The position numbers and the translations under genes were made by a program. From positions 1 to 37,178 of the forward strand of contig CALBEF010000055.1 of assembly GCA_937927775.1 (NCBI GenBank): DNA of 37,178 nt, in the 5' to 3' direction. Every line of letters starts with the position of its first letter. Positions within the stretch are counted from its first letter, which is position 1. The notes under the pieces were generated by a model. That model did not search any database and was not told the origin of the DNA. It worked only from the letters and a program-made list of their open reading frames with translations. Shown here one piece after another: positions 8,901-16,174 of the stretch. Source of the DNA: an uncultured Anaerolineae bacterium. GTDB lineage: Bacteria > Chloroflexota > Anaerolineae > J036 > Brachytrichaceae.

Positions 8901-10697
8901 GCGCAGAATGGGACTGTTGATGCGCGCCAGATGCGCCAGGTCTTCGGTCTCGTCAAGCACGTTGCCGCGCGCGCCCAGCAGCATGCGCAGCGACATGACC
9001 TGGTCTTCGCGCAGGTGGTCGATCGGCGGATTGGTCACCTCGGCAAATCGCTGCTTGAAATAGTTGAACAGCGGGCGATGCTTGGGCGACAGCACCGCAT
9101 GCGGCGTGTCGTCGCCCATCGAGCCGACCGGCTCGGTGCCGTCTTCATACATCGTCTTGACGATCATGGTCAGCTCTTCGCTCGTCCAGCCGAACTGCGC
9201 CTGCTTGACCAGCAGGGCGTCGGAGTTGACGGCTGGCTGTTCCAGCGCCAGGTTGGCGACTTCCTCCAGACGCACGCGCTGGCGAGCGGCCACGTCGCGG
9301 TAGGGCTTGCGCGTGGACAGCTCCTTTAAGATTTCGTCGTTGGTCAGCAGCCGGCGCGATTGCAGGTCGGCGCAGATCATGGTGCCGGGGCCGAGCTTGC
9401 CGCTGGCGATGATTTTGTCCGGCTCGACATCCAGCGCGCCGATCTCGCTGCCGGCGTACACGATGCCGTCGCTGGTGTGGATGTAACGCGCCGGTCGCAG
9501 GCCGTTGCGGTCGAGCGTCATGCCAACGCGAACGCCGTCGGTGAACACGATGCTGGCCGGGCCGTCCCACGGCTCCATCAACGCGGCGTGATAGCGGAAG
9601 AAGCCTTTCACCGCCGGCGGCATGTCGGGATCCTTCTCCCACGCCTGCGGAATCATCATCTTGACGGCGTGGGTGATGTCGCGGCCGGCCAGCGTGAGCA
9701 GCTCCAGCACGTTGTCGAACATGCCGCTGTCGCTGCTGGCTTCGTCGATGATCGGCTTCAGGTCTTCGATGTCGCTGCCCCACACCAGCGAGTCGAGCAG
9801 CGGCTCGCGCGCCTTCATCCAGTTGATGTTGCCCTGCAGCGTGTTGATTTCCCCGTTGTGGCACATGAAGCGGAAGGGCTGCGCGCGCTCCCAGGTGGGC
9901 AGGGTGTTGGTCGAGTAACGCTGGTGGAACAGAATGTGCGACACCTTGAAGTCGGGGTCGTTCAGGTCGAGGTAGAAGCGGCGCAGTTGCGTCGCGGACA
10001 CCAGCGCCTTGTAGGTCACCGTGCGACACGACAGCGAGGGGATATAGAAGCCGGGCAGCGAGGCATGGCGTTTGGCGCCGGTCTCGCGGAAAATGCGGTT
10101 CTGGATGCGCGAGCGCACCAGGAACAGGAACTGGTCGAACTCCAGTTCGCTGCGCATGGCGCTGGGCCGCTCGATCAGCACCTGCTGGATGTCGGGCAAT
10201 GTCTCGAAGGCGCGCTTGCCGAGCACGTTTGGCTCATGCACCACCGTGCGCCAGGTCAGCACTTCCAGGCCGTGGCGCTGCATCTCGTCGGCAATGATGG
10301 CGCGGGCCTGGGCGTTCAGGGCGTTCTCGCGCGGCAGGAACAACATGCCCAGCGCCACATCGCCGGGGCGGTGGGCGCGCTGGCCGATGCGCTCCAGCTC
10401 ACGGTTGATGAGGGTGTGCGGGATGGAGCACAGAATGCCGGCTCCGTCGCCGCTCTTGCCGTCGGCGTCGAAGGCGCCGCGATGCGCCAGCCGTTCCAGG
10501 CACTTCAGGCCGTCGTCCAGGATTTTGCGCGTGGCGCGGCCCGACAGATCGGCCACAAAGCCGATGCCGCAGGCGTCGTGCTCGAAGCGCGCATCATACA
10601 GCGGCGCTTCGCAGGGAAACACGCCCTGCCCCGCGCACGGCGCGCCCTTCTGATGATATTCAGTCTGCCCCTCAGGGCTATCGTTTGTCTTGCTCAT
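5934..10697 (-). CDS. gltB: Glutamate synthase, large (glutaminase/FMN) subunit
   Basis: I start at ATG 10697 (1587 aa, MSKTNDSPEG), 7 nt after GGAGG; the open frame to 10886 is Arg-rich leader, probably untranslated. Order: propeptide; class II glutamine amidotransferase whose nucleophile would be Cys43 (HDACGIGFVAD); central domain; FMN-binding synthase domain; [3Fe-4S] motif Cys1200-x5-Cys1206-x4-Cys1211 (CIMARVCHLNTC); GXGXG beta-helix with repeated GG motifs near 1370-1500. It makes two glutamates from glutamine and 2-oxoglutarate. No gltD is present, so the electron donor may be ferredoxin or a distant small subunit. An in-frame heptamer repeat (8213-8247, residues about 817-829, QITEARQQTTDPG) sits at the start of a loop before the FMN domain. 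It converges with the ResB-like gene. Confidence 0.96.
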   Translation of the reverse strand: MSKTNDSPEGQTEYHQKGAPCAGQGVFPCEAPLYDARFEHDACGIGFVADLSGRATRKILDDGLKCLERLAHRGAFDADGKSGDGAGILCSIPHTLINRELERIGQRAHRPGDVALGMLFLPRENALNAQARAIIADEMQRHGLEVLTWRTVVHEPNVLGKRAFETLPDIQQVLIERPSAMRSELEFDQFLFLVRSRIQNRIFRETGAKRHASLPGFYIPSLSCRTVTYKALVSATQLRRFYLDLNDPDFKVSHILFHQRYSTNTLPTWERAQPFRFMCHNGEINTLQGNINWMKAREPLLDSLVWGSDIEDLKPIIDEASSDSGMFDNVLELLTLAGRDITHAVKMMIPQAWEKDPDMPPAVKGFFRYHAALMEPWDGPASIVFTDGVRVGMTLDRNGLRPARYIHTSDGIVYAGSEIGALDVEPDKIIASGKLGPGTMICADLQSRRLLTNDEILKELSTRKPYRDVAARQRVRLEEVANLALEQPAVNSDALLVKQAQFGWTSEELTMIVKTMYEDGTEPVGSMGDDTPHAVLSPKHRPLFNYFKQRFAEVTNPPIDHLREDQVMSLRMLLGARGNVLDETEDLAHLARINSPILRNEELKAIQTLDDSAFQSVVLDATFSVADGEAGLEKSVRRLCEDAERAVRVGATILILSDRKAGPQRAVIPALLAVGAVHFHLIRQQLRMQCSIISETGEARETHHFATLIGYGAAAVNPYLALDTAREAVQRGRVRDKTLDENAVVQNYIRAAEKGLLKVMSKMGISSVDSYCGAQIFEAVGLHQDIIDQCFTGTPSRVGGICFAEIAADVLAWHANAYQITEARQQTTDPGVAAGNPKPAIKLDHPGFYKERAGGEAHGYSQKAVHALQKAVRMEGIIEDAGEREIHTGLAAIRTRAYRVNGHFAEAYRIYKDEFASLYQQPEQPMEPRDLLEARSDRQPIPLAEVEPLESIVKRFSTAAMSLGALSPEAHENLAIAMTRLGAQSNSGEGGEEIARMMNEGNSGIKQVASGRFGVTPLYLMSAGELQIKMAQGSKPGEGGQIPGHKVTDLIAKVRHTVPGVALISPPPHHDIYSIEDLSQLIYDLKQINPQAKVSVKLVAQAGVGTIAAGVAKALADVVQISGHSGGTGASPLSSIKNAGLPWELGLAETQQTLLQNNLRSRIRVRVDGGFRTGRDVIIAALLGADEFAFGTAALIAEGCIMARVCHLNTCPTGVATQKPELRAKFEGKPEHVMAFLLFVAQDVRERLAQMGYRSLDEIIGRVDLLTQRKTGQEPASRRENDVVRRSAALDLSALIAPAYQDGRPLRQVEDTPRPPHNALNAQIVRDARMAIDEGWKVKLHYTIRNQDRSIGAQLAGEIARRYHDAGLPPGTVEIAFRGYAGQSFGAFTTNGMRLHLVGAANDYVGKGMNGGEISIRPFPEVTYDWSENHILGNTALYGATGGTLFAAGLAGERFAVRNSGACGVVDGVGDNALEYMTGGVVVVLGPTGRNFAAGMTGGMAFVYDPQGTFVNHCNRELVDVDRLTHPGMKKLVRSLLVRHYELTNSPRARELLRNWEEASLSFRRIIPKDRVAVIEAMNEFSDFQVT
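8213..8247. repeat. In-frame heptamer array inside gltB (CTGTTGT type)
   Basis: Five heptamers beginning CTG: CTGTTGT twice, then CTGGCTT, CTGTTAT and CTGATAA. They are translated on the minus strand as a Gln/Thr-rich linker. Same family as 17050-17126 and, inverted, 10951-10978. Confidence 0.65.
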
Positions 10698-11045
10698 GTT
10701 TACGCCTCCAGGCGCCGCTATCAATTCCAACCCATTTACGACCCATTGCCAGACTGTGCGCACGGGCGCGCGCTGCGCAACCGGCGCGGTCTGTGAAATC
10801 TTTCGGAACGCGCTCAGCCGGCCTCGCCTGTTGCGGCGCTTTCGTCGCAGCGGCGCACGCGTCTCGCCAGCAAAGCCAGACTGCATTTGTCAGACAGCAT
10901 TGACCGGCCGGTTGGGGATTGCTGGCGAGGTCGTCATGGACCCCGGATCACAGACAACAGATGGCAGACCACAGATAATACCTGCCATGCTGCGCCAGGC
11001 CGGCCCAATGTATTAAGCGTGAAAGAATACGCAAAGGCAGGGGGT
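10698..11045 (-). promoter_or_regulatory. Long gltB leader with an 11-bp stem
   Basis: If the promoter at 11024-11051 is used, the gltB mRNA has a leader of about 320 nt. It holds a perfect inverted repeat, CTCGCCAGCAA (10863-10873) with TTGCTGGCGAG (10919-10929), enclosing 45 nt, plus a short heptamer array. The leader could fold into a regulatory structure; I do not recognise a known riboswitch class. No other gene was seen between 10698 and 11125. Confidence 0.35.
10951..10978. repeat. Heptamer array in the gltB leader (CAGANNN type)
   Basis: Four heptamers (CAGACAA, CAGATGG, CAGACCA, CAGATAA). Reverse-complemented they match the CTGTNNT family found in frame in gltB and at 17050-17126. 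Confidence 0.5.
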
Positions 11046-11051
11046 TGTCAA
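11024..11051 (-). promoter_or_regulatory. Predicted gltB promoter
   Basis: On the minus strand a perfect TTGACA (11046-11051) and TATTCT (11024-11029) are 16 bp apart. The direction fits gltB; the GT4 gene downstream on the plus side is also minus and ends at 11126. Confidence 0.5.
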
Positions 11052-11060
11052 GAGGATTGC

Positions 11061-11099
11061 TGTCTGGCTGTCTGGTAAGAGGGTAAGAGGGTAAGAGGG
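11061..11099. repeat. Octamer tandem repeats (TGTCTGGC, then GGTAAGAG x3)
   Basis: Two TGTCTGGC-type units are followed by three perfect GGTAAGAG units (11074-11097). They lie just past the stop of the GT4 gene and upstream of the gltB promoter. Confidence 0.6.
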
Positions 11100-11125
11100 C
11101 GTTTCATCGTCATCGGCATTAATCG

Positions 11126-12391
11126 TTACCGATGTGATTGTCCCGCGCCGGCCTGCCACGCCTGCGCGCAGGTCTCGATTGTGCGCGCGGCGGTCGCTTG
11201 CCAGGTGAAGTGCGCGGCGCGCCGCAACGACGCTGCGCGCATCTGCGCTCGGCGGGCCGGCTCTCGCAACACGCCGGCCAGCGCCTCAGCCAGCCCGCGC
11301 GTGTCATCCGGCGCCACCATGATCCCCGCCTCGCCCACCACCTCCGGCAGTGACGTGGCGTTGCTGGTCACCACCGGCGCGCCGCACGCCATCGCCTCCA
11401 GCGCCGGCATCCCGAATCCCTCATACAGCGACGGATACGCGAATACCGCGCAGGCGTTGTACCAGGCCGGCAGCGCATCCTGCGCAATCTGTCCGACGAA
11501 ACGCACCCGGCTTTCCAGCCCCAGCGCCTTCACCCGCGCAAAGATCGGCTCGTACTTCCACCCCGGCGCGCCCCCGATAATCAGTTGCGCCTCTGCCAGT
11601 GTCTCCCTCGCTCCTCCAGCCTCTGCTATCTGACTACTGACTACTGACTTCTGACTACTGACTACTGACTTCTGACTACTGACTTCTGACTTCTGACTAC
11701 TGACCAGCGCAAACGCTTCAATCAATGTGACCAGATTCTTGCGCGGCTCCAGGCTGCCCAGAAAGAAGATGGCCTGATCGGAGATGCTCTGCTCGCGCTT
11801 GAATGCGGCCACCGCATCGGCCGGCAGCGGCCTGAAGCGCGAGTGGACGCCGTGGGGGATGACATCGACGCGCTCCGGCGCGACACCCAGCCGGCTGATC
11901 ACATCGCGCCGCGTCCATTCGCTCACCGCGATCACCCGGGCCGCCCGCCGGCACGACCAGCGCGTGAACAGCGCCAGGTAGATGCGGTTCAGTCGCTTGT
12001 GCGCCTCAGGCCGGGTGATGAAGCTTAAATCGTGAACCGTGATCACGGTGGGGCATGGCGCGCGCAACGGCGCCACGAACGCCAGCCCGTGATACAGCGC
12101 CCCGTCTATGTGACGCAGCACGCCCGGCGTCTCGACTTGTTCCACCCAGATGCGACGCCACGGGTCTTCGGTGCTGCGCGAGGCCGGGCGAATGGTGAAC
12201 GGCGCGGGCGCAGATGACAAGTCGGCCAGTTGCCCGCGCGCGGTCGGGCTGAGCAGCACGGTGACCGGCCCGGGCAGCCGGCTCTTTTCAGCAGCCAGGG
12301 CTTCGATCAACGCCCGGCTGTACTGGTGTATGCCGGCCTGCCGGTAGCCGGGCGTGCCGCTGAGCAGATACGCGCCGAGGACGAGGTGCAT
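11126..12391 (-). CDS. GT4-family glycosyltransferase (GT-B fold)
   Basis: The 421-aa product has an N-terminal acceptor domain (GTPGYRQAGIHQYSRALIEAL) and a C-terminal nucleotide-sugar domain with FFLGSLEPRKNLVTLIEAFAL and the EX7E motif (YEGFGMPALEAMACGAPVV). This is the plan of retaining mannosyl/glucosyltransferases that use GDP- or UDP-sugars at the cytoplasmic membrane face. Residues about 230-254 are a translated heptamer array (VSSQKSV repeats) replacing the variable loop just before the QLIIGGAPGW strand. It lies downstream of and co-directional with the ABC-2 exporter genes, so it may make an exported glycan or glycolipid. ATG 12391 has no clear RBS; heptamer repeats occupy the upstream gap. 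Confidence 0.9.
   Translation of the reverse strand: MHLVLGAYLLSGTPGYRQAGIHQYSRALIEALAAEKSRLPGPVTVLLSPTARGQLADLSSAPAPFTIRPASRSTEDPWRRIWVEQVETPGVLRHIDGALYHGLAFVAPLRAPCPTVITVHDLSFITRPEAHKRLNRIYLALFTRWSCRRAARVIAVSEWTRRDVISRLGVAPERVDVIPHGVHSRFRPLPADAVAAFKREQSISDQAIFFLGSLEPRKNLVTLIEAFALVSSQKSEVSSQKSVVSSQKSVVSSQIAEAGGARETLAEAQLIIGGAPGWKYEPIFARVKALGLESRVRFVGQIAQDALPAWYNACAVFAYPSLYEGFGMPALEAMACGAPVVTSNATSLPEVVGEAGIMVAPDDTRGLAEALAGVLREPARRAQMRAASLRRAAHFTWQATAARTIETCAQAWQAGAGQSHR
11630..11704. repeat. In-frame heptamer array inside the GT4 gene (CTGACTA/CTGACTT)
   Basis: Ten consecutive 7-bp units, CTGACTA or CTGACTT, plus a partial unit (75 bp, 25 codons). The 21-bp frame period gives a 7-residue repeat, SSQKSVV. 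The same unit occurs inverted at 12397-12445, just before this gene's start codon. Confidence 0.9.
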
Positions 12392-12396
12392 CAGAA

Positions 12397-12482
12397 GTAG
12401 TCAGTCGTCAGTAGTCAGTAGTCAGTCGTCAGTCGTCAGTAGTCAGATACCAGATGACAGATGACAGATTGACAGATTGACA
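12397..12482. repeat. Heptamer array (GTAGTCA/GTCGTCA then GATGACA)
   Basis: Seven GTAGTCA/GTCGTCA units are followed by GATACCA, two GATGACA and two GATTGACA units. It fills the gap between the ABC-2 permease gene and the GT4 gene. The first part is the inverse of the 11630 array; the second is the inverse of the CTGTCAT type seen at 17050. Confidence 0.85.
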
Positions 12483-12496
12483 GACAGGCTGACGGG

Positions 12497-13693
12497 TTAC
12501 TTCAGGGCCAGGGCGATGTCGCGCAGGCTGGGTTTGGTGCCGCGCAGCAGCGACTGGGCGCGGAAGACGCGCGCGGCCAGCGTGATCACCGCCAGCACGG
12601 CCGCGACCAGCAATACCAGCGCCAGAATGATTTGCCACGCCGGCACGTCGGTGGCCGTCATGCGCATCACCATGGCCACCGGCGCGCTGAACGGAATCAG
12701 GCTCAACGCCACCGCCAGCGGGCCGTCCGGCTCCAGGCTGATGGCCGTGTTGAGGTACAGCGGGATGAAGAGCGGCAGGATGATGAAGAACGTGTACTGC
12801 GCCGCCTCGCGCGCGCCCGGCATCAGCGCGCCCAGCCCGGCCATCAGGCTGGCATAGATGAAATAGCCCAGCACGAAGAACACCAGCGCCACGACGATCG
12901 TGCCGCCATCCACGGTTCCCAGCGACGCGCCGGCCGGGATGAAGCGCAACGCAGCCAGCCCCGACAGCAGCCACAGCGCCATCTGCGCCAGACCGATCAG
13001 GCCCAGCCCCAGCACCTTGCCGGCCAGCATCTGCGTCGGCGTCAGCGACGACATCAGCACCTCGATCACGCGGCTCTCTTTTTCAGTCGTCACCGACTGC
13101 ATCAGATAGCTGGCCGCCGTGATCAGCACAATCGAAAACATGATGGCGACGATCATCGGAATGATCGGGAATGGCGCGCCGCCGTTGCCACCTTTGGCCT
13201 CAGCCGGCGCGGTAGCCATTTCCGTTCGGATTAGCACCGGGCTGTTGAAGGCCGACAATAGCGCCGCGTCGCCGCCCAGCAGGTTGTAGTTGATCGTCCG
13301 CTCGAAAGCGTCGGTCGGCGAGTCCAGCGGGTTGAACTCGCTCGACACGTACTGCACGGCGCCGGTCTCAATGTAGTTGCGCGGGACGACGAAGTAACCG
13401 CTGATAGCGCCGGCTTCCAGCGCGGCGCGCGCGCCTGCTTCGTCGTCGAAGGCGCGCAGGTTCGATCCATCAGGCAGCGCGCGGATGATGCCGCTGTGAT
13501 CCACATAGCCCTGCACGTCGGCGCGATTCTGGCGCGCTGCGATGGCCGAGGCGGTCGCCGCTGTGCTTGACACAATCGCGATGCCCATGATCACAGCCAT
13601 GAGAATCGGCACACCGATCAGCGCGATCCAGAAAGACGGCCTGGTGATGAGCATCACAAACTCGTGGCGCATGACGATGAGTATTTTGCGCAT
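12497..13693 (-). CDS. ABC-2 type transporter permease (NatB-like), second permease
   Basis: The 398-aa product has one N-terminal membrane segment (residues about 17-40, FWIALIGVPILMAVIMGIAI), a large extracytoplasmic domain (about 45-175), and five or six C-terminal segments including FPIIPMIVAIMFSIVLITAAS. The cytoplasmic motif TTEKESRVIEVLMSSLTPTQ is the hallmark of NatB/YhaP-like ABC-2 permeases. It is a paralogue of the gene immediately upstream and probably forms a heterodimer with it, powered by the ATPase at 15069-15992. Likely role: export of an ion, drug, lipid or glycan; substrate not deducible. There is no clear RBS before ATG 13693, where a CGTATTG repeat lies upstream. Confidence 0.88.
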   Translation of the reverse strand: MRKILIVMRHEFVMLITRPSFWIALIGVPILMAVIMGIAIVSSTAATASAIAARQNRADVQGYVDHSGIIRALPDGSNLRAFDDEAGARAALEAGAISGYFVVPRNYIETGAVQYVSSEFNPLDSPTDAFERTINYNLLGGDAALLSAFNSPVLIRTEMATAPAEAKGGNGGAPFPIIPMIVAIMFSIVLITAASYLMQSVTTEKESRVIEVLMSSLTPTQMLAGKVLGLGLIGLAQMALWLLSGLAALRFIPAGASLGTVDGGTIVVALVFFVLGYFIYASLMAGLGALMPGAREAAQYTFFIILPLFIPLYLNTAISLEPDGPLAVALSLIPFSAPVAMVMRMTATDVPAWQIILALVLLVAAVLAVITLAARVFRAQSLLRGTKPSLRDIALALK

Positions 13694-13712
13694 GGGAAAG
13701 GGTTGCGTGTCA

Positions 13713-13740
13713 CGTATTGCGTATTGGGTGTTGGGTCAGA
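13713..13740. repeat. Heptamer array (CGTATTG type) over a stop codon
   Basis: CGTATTG twice, then GGTGTTG and GGTCAGA. The stop of the upstream ABC-2 permease (13736-13738) lies within it. The unit and the GGTGTTG ending are shared with 14977-15067. Confidence 0.65.
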
Positions 13741-14935
13741 AGCGGATGTTGGCTGCGATCTCGGACAGGTTCACGCGCTGGCCGAAGCGCAACATGCCGA
13801 TGCGGAAGATGCGCGCGGCAAGCCACATGGCGCCGATTGCCGTCAGGATCAGCAACCCGATCGCAACCGCCAGTTGCCACGCCGGGATGCTGGTCATGCT
13901 GTAGCGCACCAGCAACGTCAGCGGCGCAGTCAGCGGGAACAGGCTCAACACAACGGCAATGACGCCATTCGGGTCAAACAGAATGGCAGTCAGGAAGAAC
14001 CACGGGATCATGGCGCCCAGCGTGAACGGCGTGGAATAGGACTGGCCCTGCCTGGCGTCGACTACAATGGAGCCGATGCCGGCCATGATCGCGCCATAGA
14101 TCAGGTATTGCAGCACGAACAGCGCGAATGCCAGCGCCACGAAGCCGGGATCGATGGCGATGCCTTGCAGAAATTCCAGCCGGTCGCGCAACAGGAACAC
14201 GGCTGCGCTTGCGCCGAGCAGCCAGACCAGAATCTGAGTCAGGCCCACGCCGGCCAGCCCGATCACCTTGCCCGACATCAATTGCATGGGCGTGACGGAC
14301 GACACGACGATCTCGATGGTGCGATTTTCCTTTTCGTCCACCACTGCCTGCAACAGATAGGATGCGCCGCTGAACAGGGCGATGATGAACAGGATCGCCG
14401 CGATGAACGGCAACACGAACGACATGATATTGTTCTCGTCGAAGGCGCGCGACCCGTCGAGCGTGGTTTGCGTGAAGGTTGCGCCTTCGATCAGGCGCGT
14501 GGCCGTCGCCGGTGGCAAGTCGGCCAGCAATGCCGAGCGCGCGAATGCCTCGAAGGCGCGCCGCACACTGCGCCCCGGCTCGTTCTGCCAGTAGCGGAAC
14601 TCGGCCTGCCGGGACACGGCGAAGTCCGGGGCCAGCGCGTAATAGGCGATGATCTGCTTCTGCTCGAGCGCTGTTTGCGCCGCCTCGGCTGTGTCGAATT
14701 TCTGAAAGGTGTTGTCGGCGTCGGCCGGCGGGCGCGCTGCATTCGCCAGCGCGTTGCCGGGGTCCACATAGCCCACCACGCCCCGATCGCTGTTTATCGT
14801 GGCAGACGCGGAGATATACCCCACGACGCCCCCGATAGCGATGATGAACAGCGGAAACACCAGCACGCCGATGAATGCCTTGCGAACCACCTGGCGCGCG
14901 TACTCGCGAAGGGCGATCAGGAGAATCTTCTTCAT
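13736..14935 (-). CDS. ABC-2 type transporter permease (NatB-like), first permease
   Basis: The 399-aa product has the same plan as its neighbour: N-terminal membrane segment (FIGVLVFPLFIIAIGGVVGYI, split over about residues 22-44), an external domain (about 50-190), and C-terminal segments with the signature VVDEKENRTIEIVVSSVTPMQLMSGK. Similar length and topology indicate an ancient tandem duplication. It is predicted to pair with the second permease as the channel of an ATP-driven exporter. Gene order ATPase, permease, permease, GT4 on the minus strand suggests one operon, although heptamer repeats occupy the joints between genes. ATG 14935 has only a weak ribosome site. Confidence 0.88.
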   Translation of the reverse strand: MKKILLIALREYARQVVRKAFIGVLVFPLFIIAIGGVVGYISASATINSDRGVVGYVDPGNALANAARPPADADNTFQKFDTAEAAQTALEQKQIIAYYALAPDFAVSRQAEFRYWQNEPGRSVRRAFEAFARSALLADLPPATATRLIEGATFTQTTLDGSRAFDENNIMSFVLPFIAAILFIIALFSGASYLLQAVVDEKENRTIEIVVSSVTPMQLMSGKVIGLAGVGLTQILVWLLGASAAVFLLRDRLEFLQGIAIDPGFVALAFALFVLQYLIYGAIMAGIGSIVVDARQGQSYSTPFTLGAMIPWFFLTAILFDPNGVIAVVLSLFPLTAPLTLLVRYSMTSIPAWQLAVAIGLLILTAIGAMWLAARIFRIGMLRFGQRVNLSEIAANIRF

Positions 14936-14951
14936 GCTTGCCTGACTCTGG

Positions 14952-15067
14952 AATACGCAATACGGAATACGGAGTACGTATTGGGTATTGCGTATTACGT
15001 ATTGCGTATTGCGTATTGCGTATTGCGTATTACGTATTACGTATTGCGTATTGCGTATTGGGTGTTG
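14952..15067. repeat. Large heptamer array (CGTATTG) with an inverted head
   Basis: Thirteen units of CGTATTG, CGTATTA or GGTATTG, ending GGTGTTG, run from 14977 to 15067. Just before them (14952-14972) are three units in the opposite orientation (AATACGC/AATACGG), so a hairpin can form. It fills the gap between the ATPase and the first permease and ends 1 bp before the ATPase stop codon. Confidence 0.9.
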
Positions 15068-15068
15068 C

Positions 15069-15992
15069 CTACTTCCCGCCGGCTACCACCTTGACGAAAA
15101 TGTCGTCCATGGTGGGCAGGGCCAGCTCGAACTGTTCGATGGGCACGCCGGCTGCGACCAGCGCCGCCAACACCTCTTGCGGCTCCATACCGTGCGGCAG
15201 GGCCAGCGTGCGCTCGTTGCCCTTGCGCGAGGTCTCGATCACGCCGGGGATGGCCGGCAAGTCGCCCCTGACTACCACGCGCACGGCGCGATCTGCATGA
15301 CTGCGGCGGATTTCGTCCACGCCGCCGTACAGCACCGTCTTGCCGTGGTCGATGAGCACCAGCCGGTCGCACATCTCCTCCACCTGGTACATCAGGTGCG
15401 TGGACATGATGATCGTCGTGCCCTGCGCGCGCTGCTCCAGCAGCAGGTCCTGCACCAGTCGCGTGTTGACCGGGTCCAGCCCGCTGAACGGTTCGTCGAT
15501 GATGACGAGCGCCGGCCTGTGGATCAACGTGCTGATGATCTGCACTTTCTGCTGCATGCCTTTGCTCAGCTCGTTGATCTTTTTGCGGCGGTGCTCGGTC
15601 AGGTCGAATTGCTCGAAGAACCGCGCTGCGCGCGTCTTGATGTCGGCCCGCGCGACGCCTTTCAGTTCGGCCAGGTACGTCACGCATTGCTCGACGGTCA
15701 GGTCCTTGTACAGGCCGCGCTCTTCCGGCAGATAGCCGATGCGCGCTTTTTTCTGCTCGCTCATCGGCCCGCCCAGCACGCTTACTTCGCCCTTGTCCGG
15801 CTTGAAAATGTCCAGGATCATGCGAATGGTCGTCGTCTTGCCGGCGCCGTTCGGGCCGAGCAGGCCGAAGATCTCGCCGGCGTGCACGTCGAAACTCACG
15901 TCTTGCACGGCTTTGGCGGCGCCGAACGATTTGGCCAGATGGGCCACCGAAATGACCGTATTGTTTGAGGATGAGGCGGCGTTCATTGACAT
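15069..15992 (-). CDS. ABC transporter ATPase (NatA-like)
   Basis: I start at ATG 15992 (307 aa, MSMNAASSSN), with AGGA a few bases upstream; the open frame to 16079 lacks domain character. Motifs: Walker A GPNGAGKTT (46-54), signature LSKGMQQ (142-148), Walker B LVIIDEP (162-168) followed by FSGLDP, and the H-loop MSTHLM. The C-terminal 80 residues match the accessory domain (DUF4162-like) of NatA/CcmA-type exporters. It should energise the two ABC-2 permeases encoded downstream. The substrate is unknown; NatAB exports sodium, but many relatives export lipids, glycans or antibiotics. The GT4 gene at the operon end favours an envelope-glycan or glycolipid role (inference). Confidence 0.93.
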   Translation of the reverse strand: MSMNAASSSNNTVISVAHLAKSFGAAKAVQDVSFDVHAGEIFGLLGPNGAGKTTTIRMILDIFKPDKGEVSVLGGPMSEQKKARIGYLPEERGLYKDLTVEQCVTYLAELKGVARADIKTRAARFFEQFDLTEHRRKKINELSKGMQQKVQIISTLIHRPALVIIDEPFSGLDPVNTRLVQDLLLEQRAQGTTIIMSTHLMYQVEEMCDRLVLIDHGKTVLYGGVDEIRRSHADRAVRVVVRGDLPAIPGVIETSRKGNERTLALPHGMEPQEVLAALVAAGVPIEQFELALPTMDDIFVKVVAGGK

Positions 15993-16120
15993 CGTTTTCC
16001 TGGTGAGAATACCCGGGCAACTCGAACTGCGGTTGCTGCAAACGCCCGATAGTGTATGGCTGCCGGGATTGTCTGTCATCCGACAAAAGCCGAATATAGC
16101 GTAGTCGCTTTGAGAGGATC

Positions 16121-16160
16121 GCGCACGATGCCGGCCCGAAAAGAAGCTGACATCGTGCGC
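16121..16160. repeat. Perfect 10-bp inverted repeat between two minus-strand genes
   Basis: GCGCACGATG (16121-16130) and CATCGTGCGC (16151-16160) with 20 nt between. It lies after the 3' end of the ADP-ribosylglycohydrolase-like gene and about 130 bp ahead of the ABC operon. It could end the first transcript or be an operator for the second; no T-tract is present. Confidence 0.45.
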
Positions 16161-16174
16161 TTAGGGCGACCCGA

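Noticed and set aside
5724-9329. Very long plus-strand open frame (1201 codons) opposite gltB
   Set aside because: It mirrors gltB codons, has Arg/His/Ala-rich low-complexity composition, no motifs and no RBS. GC-rich third positions leave the antisense frame open.
9360-10796. Second long plus-strand frame opposite gltB (478 codons)
   Set aside because: Antisense shadow of the glutaminase domain, with no domain or start signals.
10698-10886. N-terminal extension of GltB
   Set aside because: Arg-rich without family similarity; the ATG at 10697 has a strong RBS and a plausible propeptide before Cys43.
11630-11704. Heptamer array as frameshift or pseudogene mark in GT4
   Set aside because: 75 bp keeps the frame open and the catalytic motifs lie on both sides in one frame.
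14952-15067. CRISPR-like look of the CGTATTG array
   Set aside because: Units are 7 bp with no spacers and no cas genes; it is a simple tandem array.
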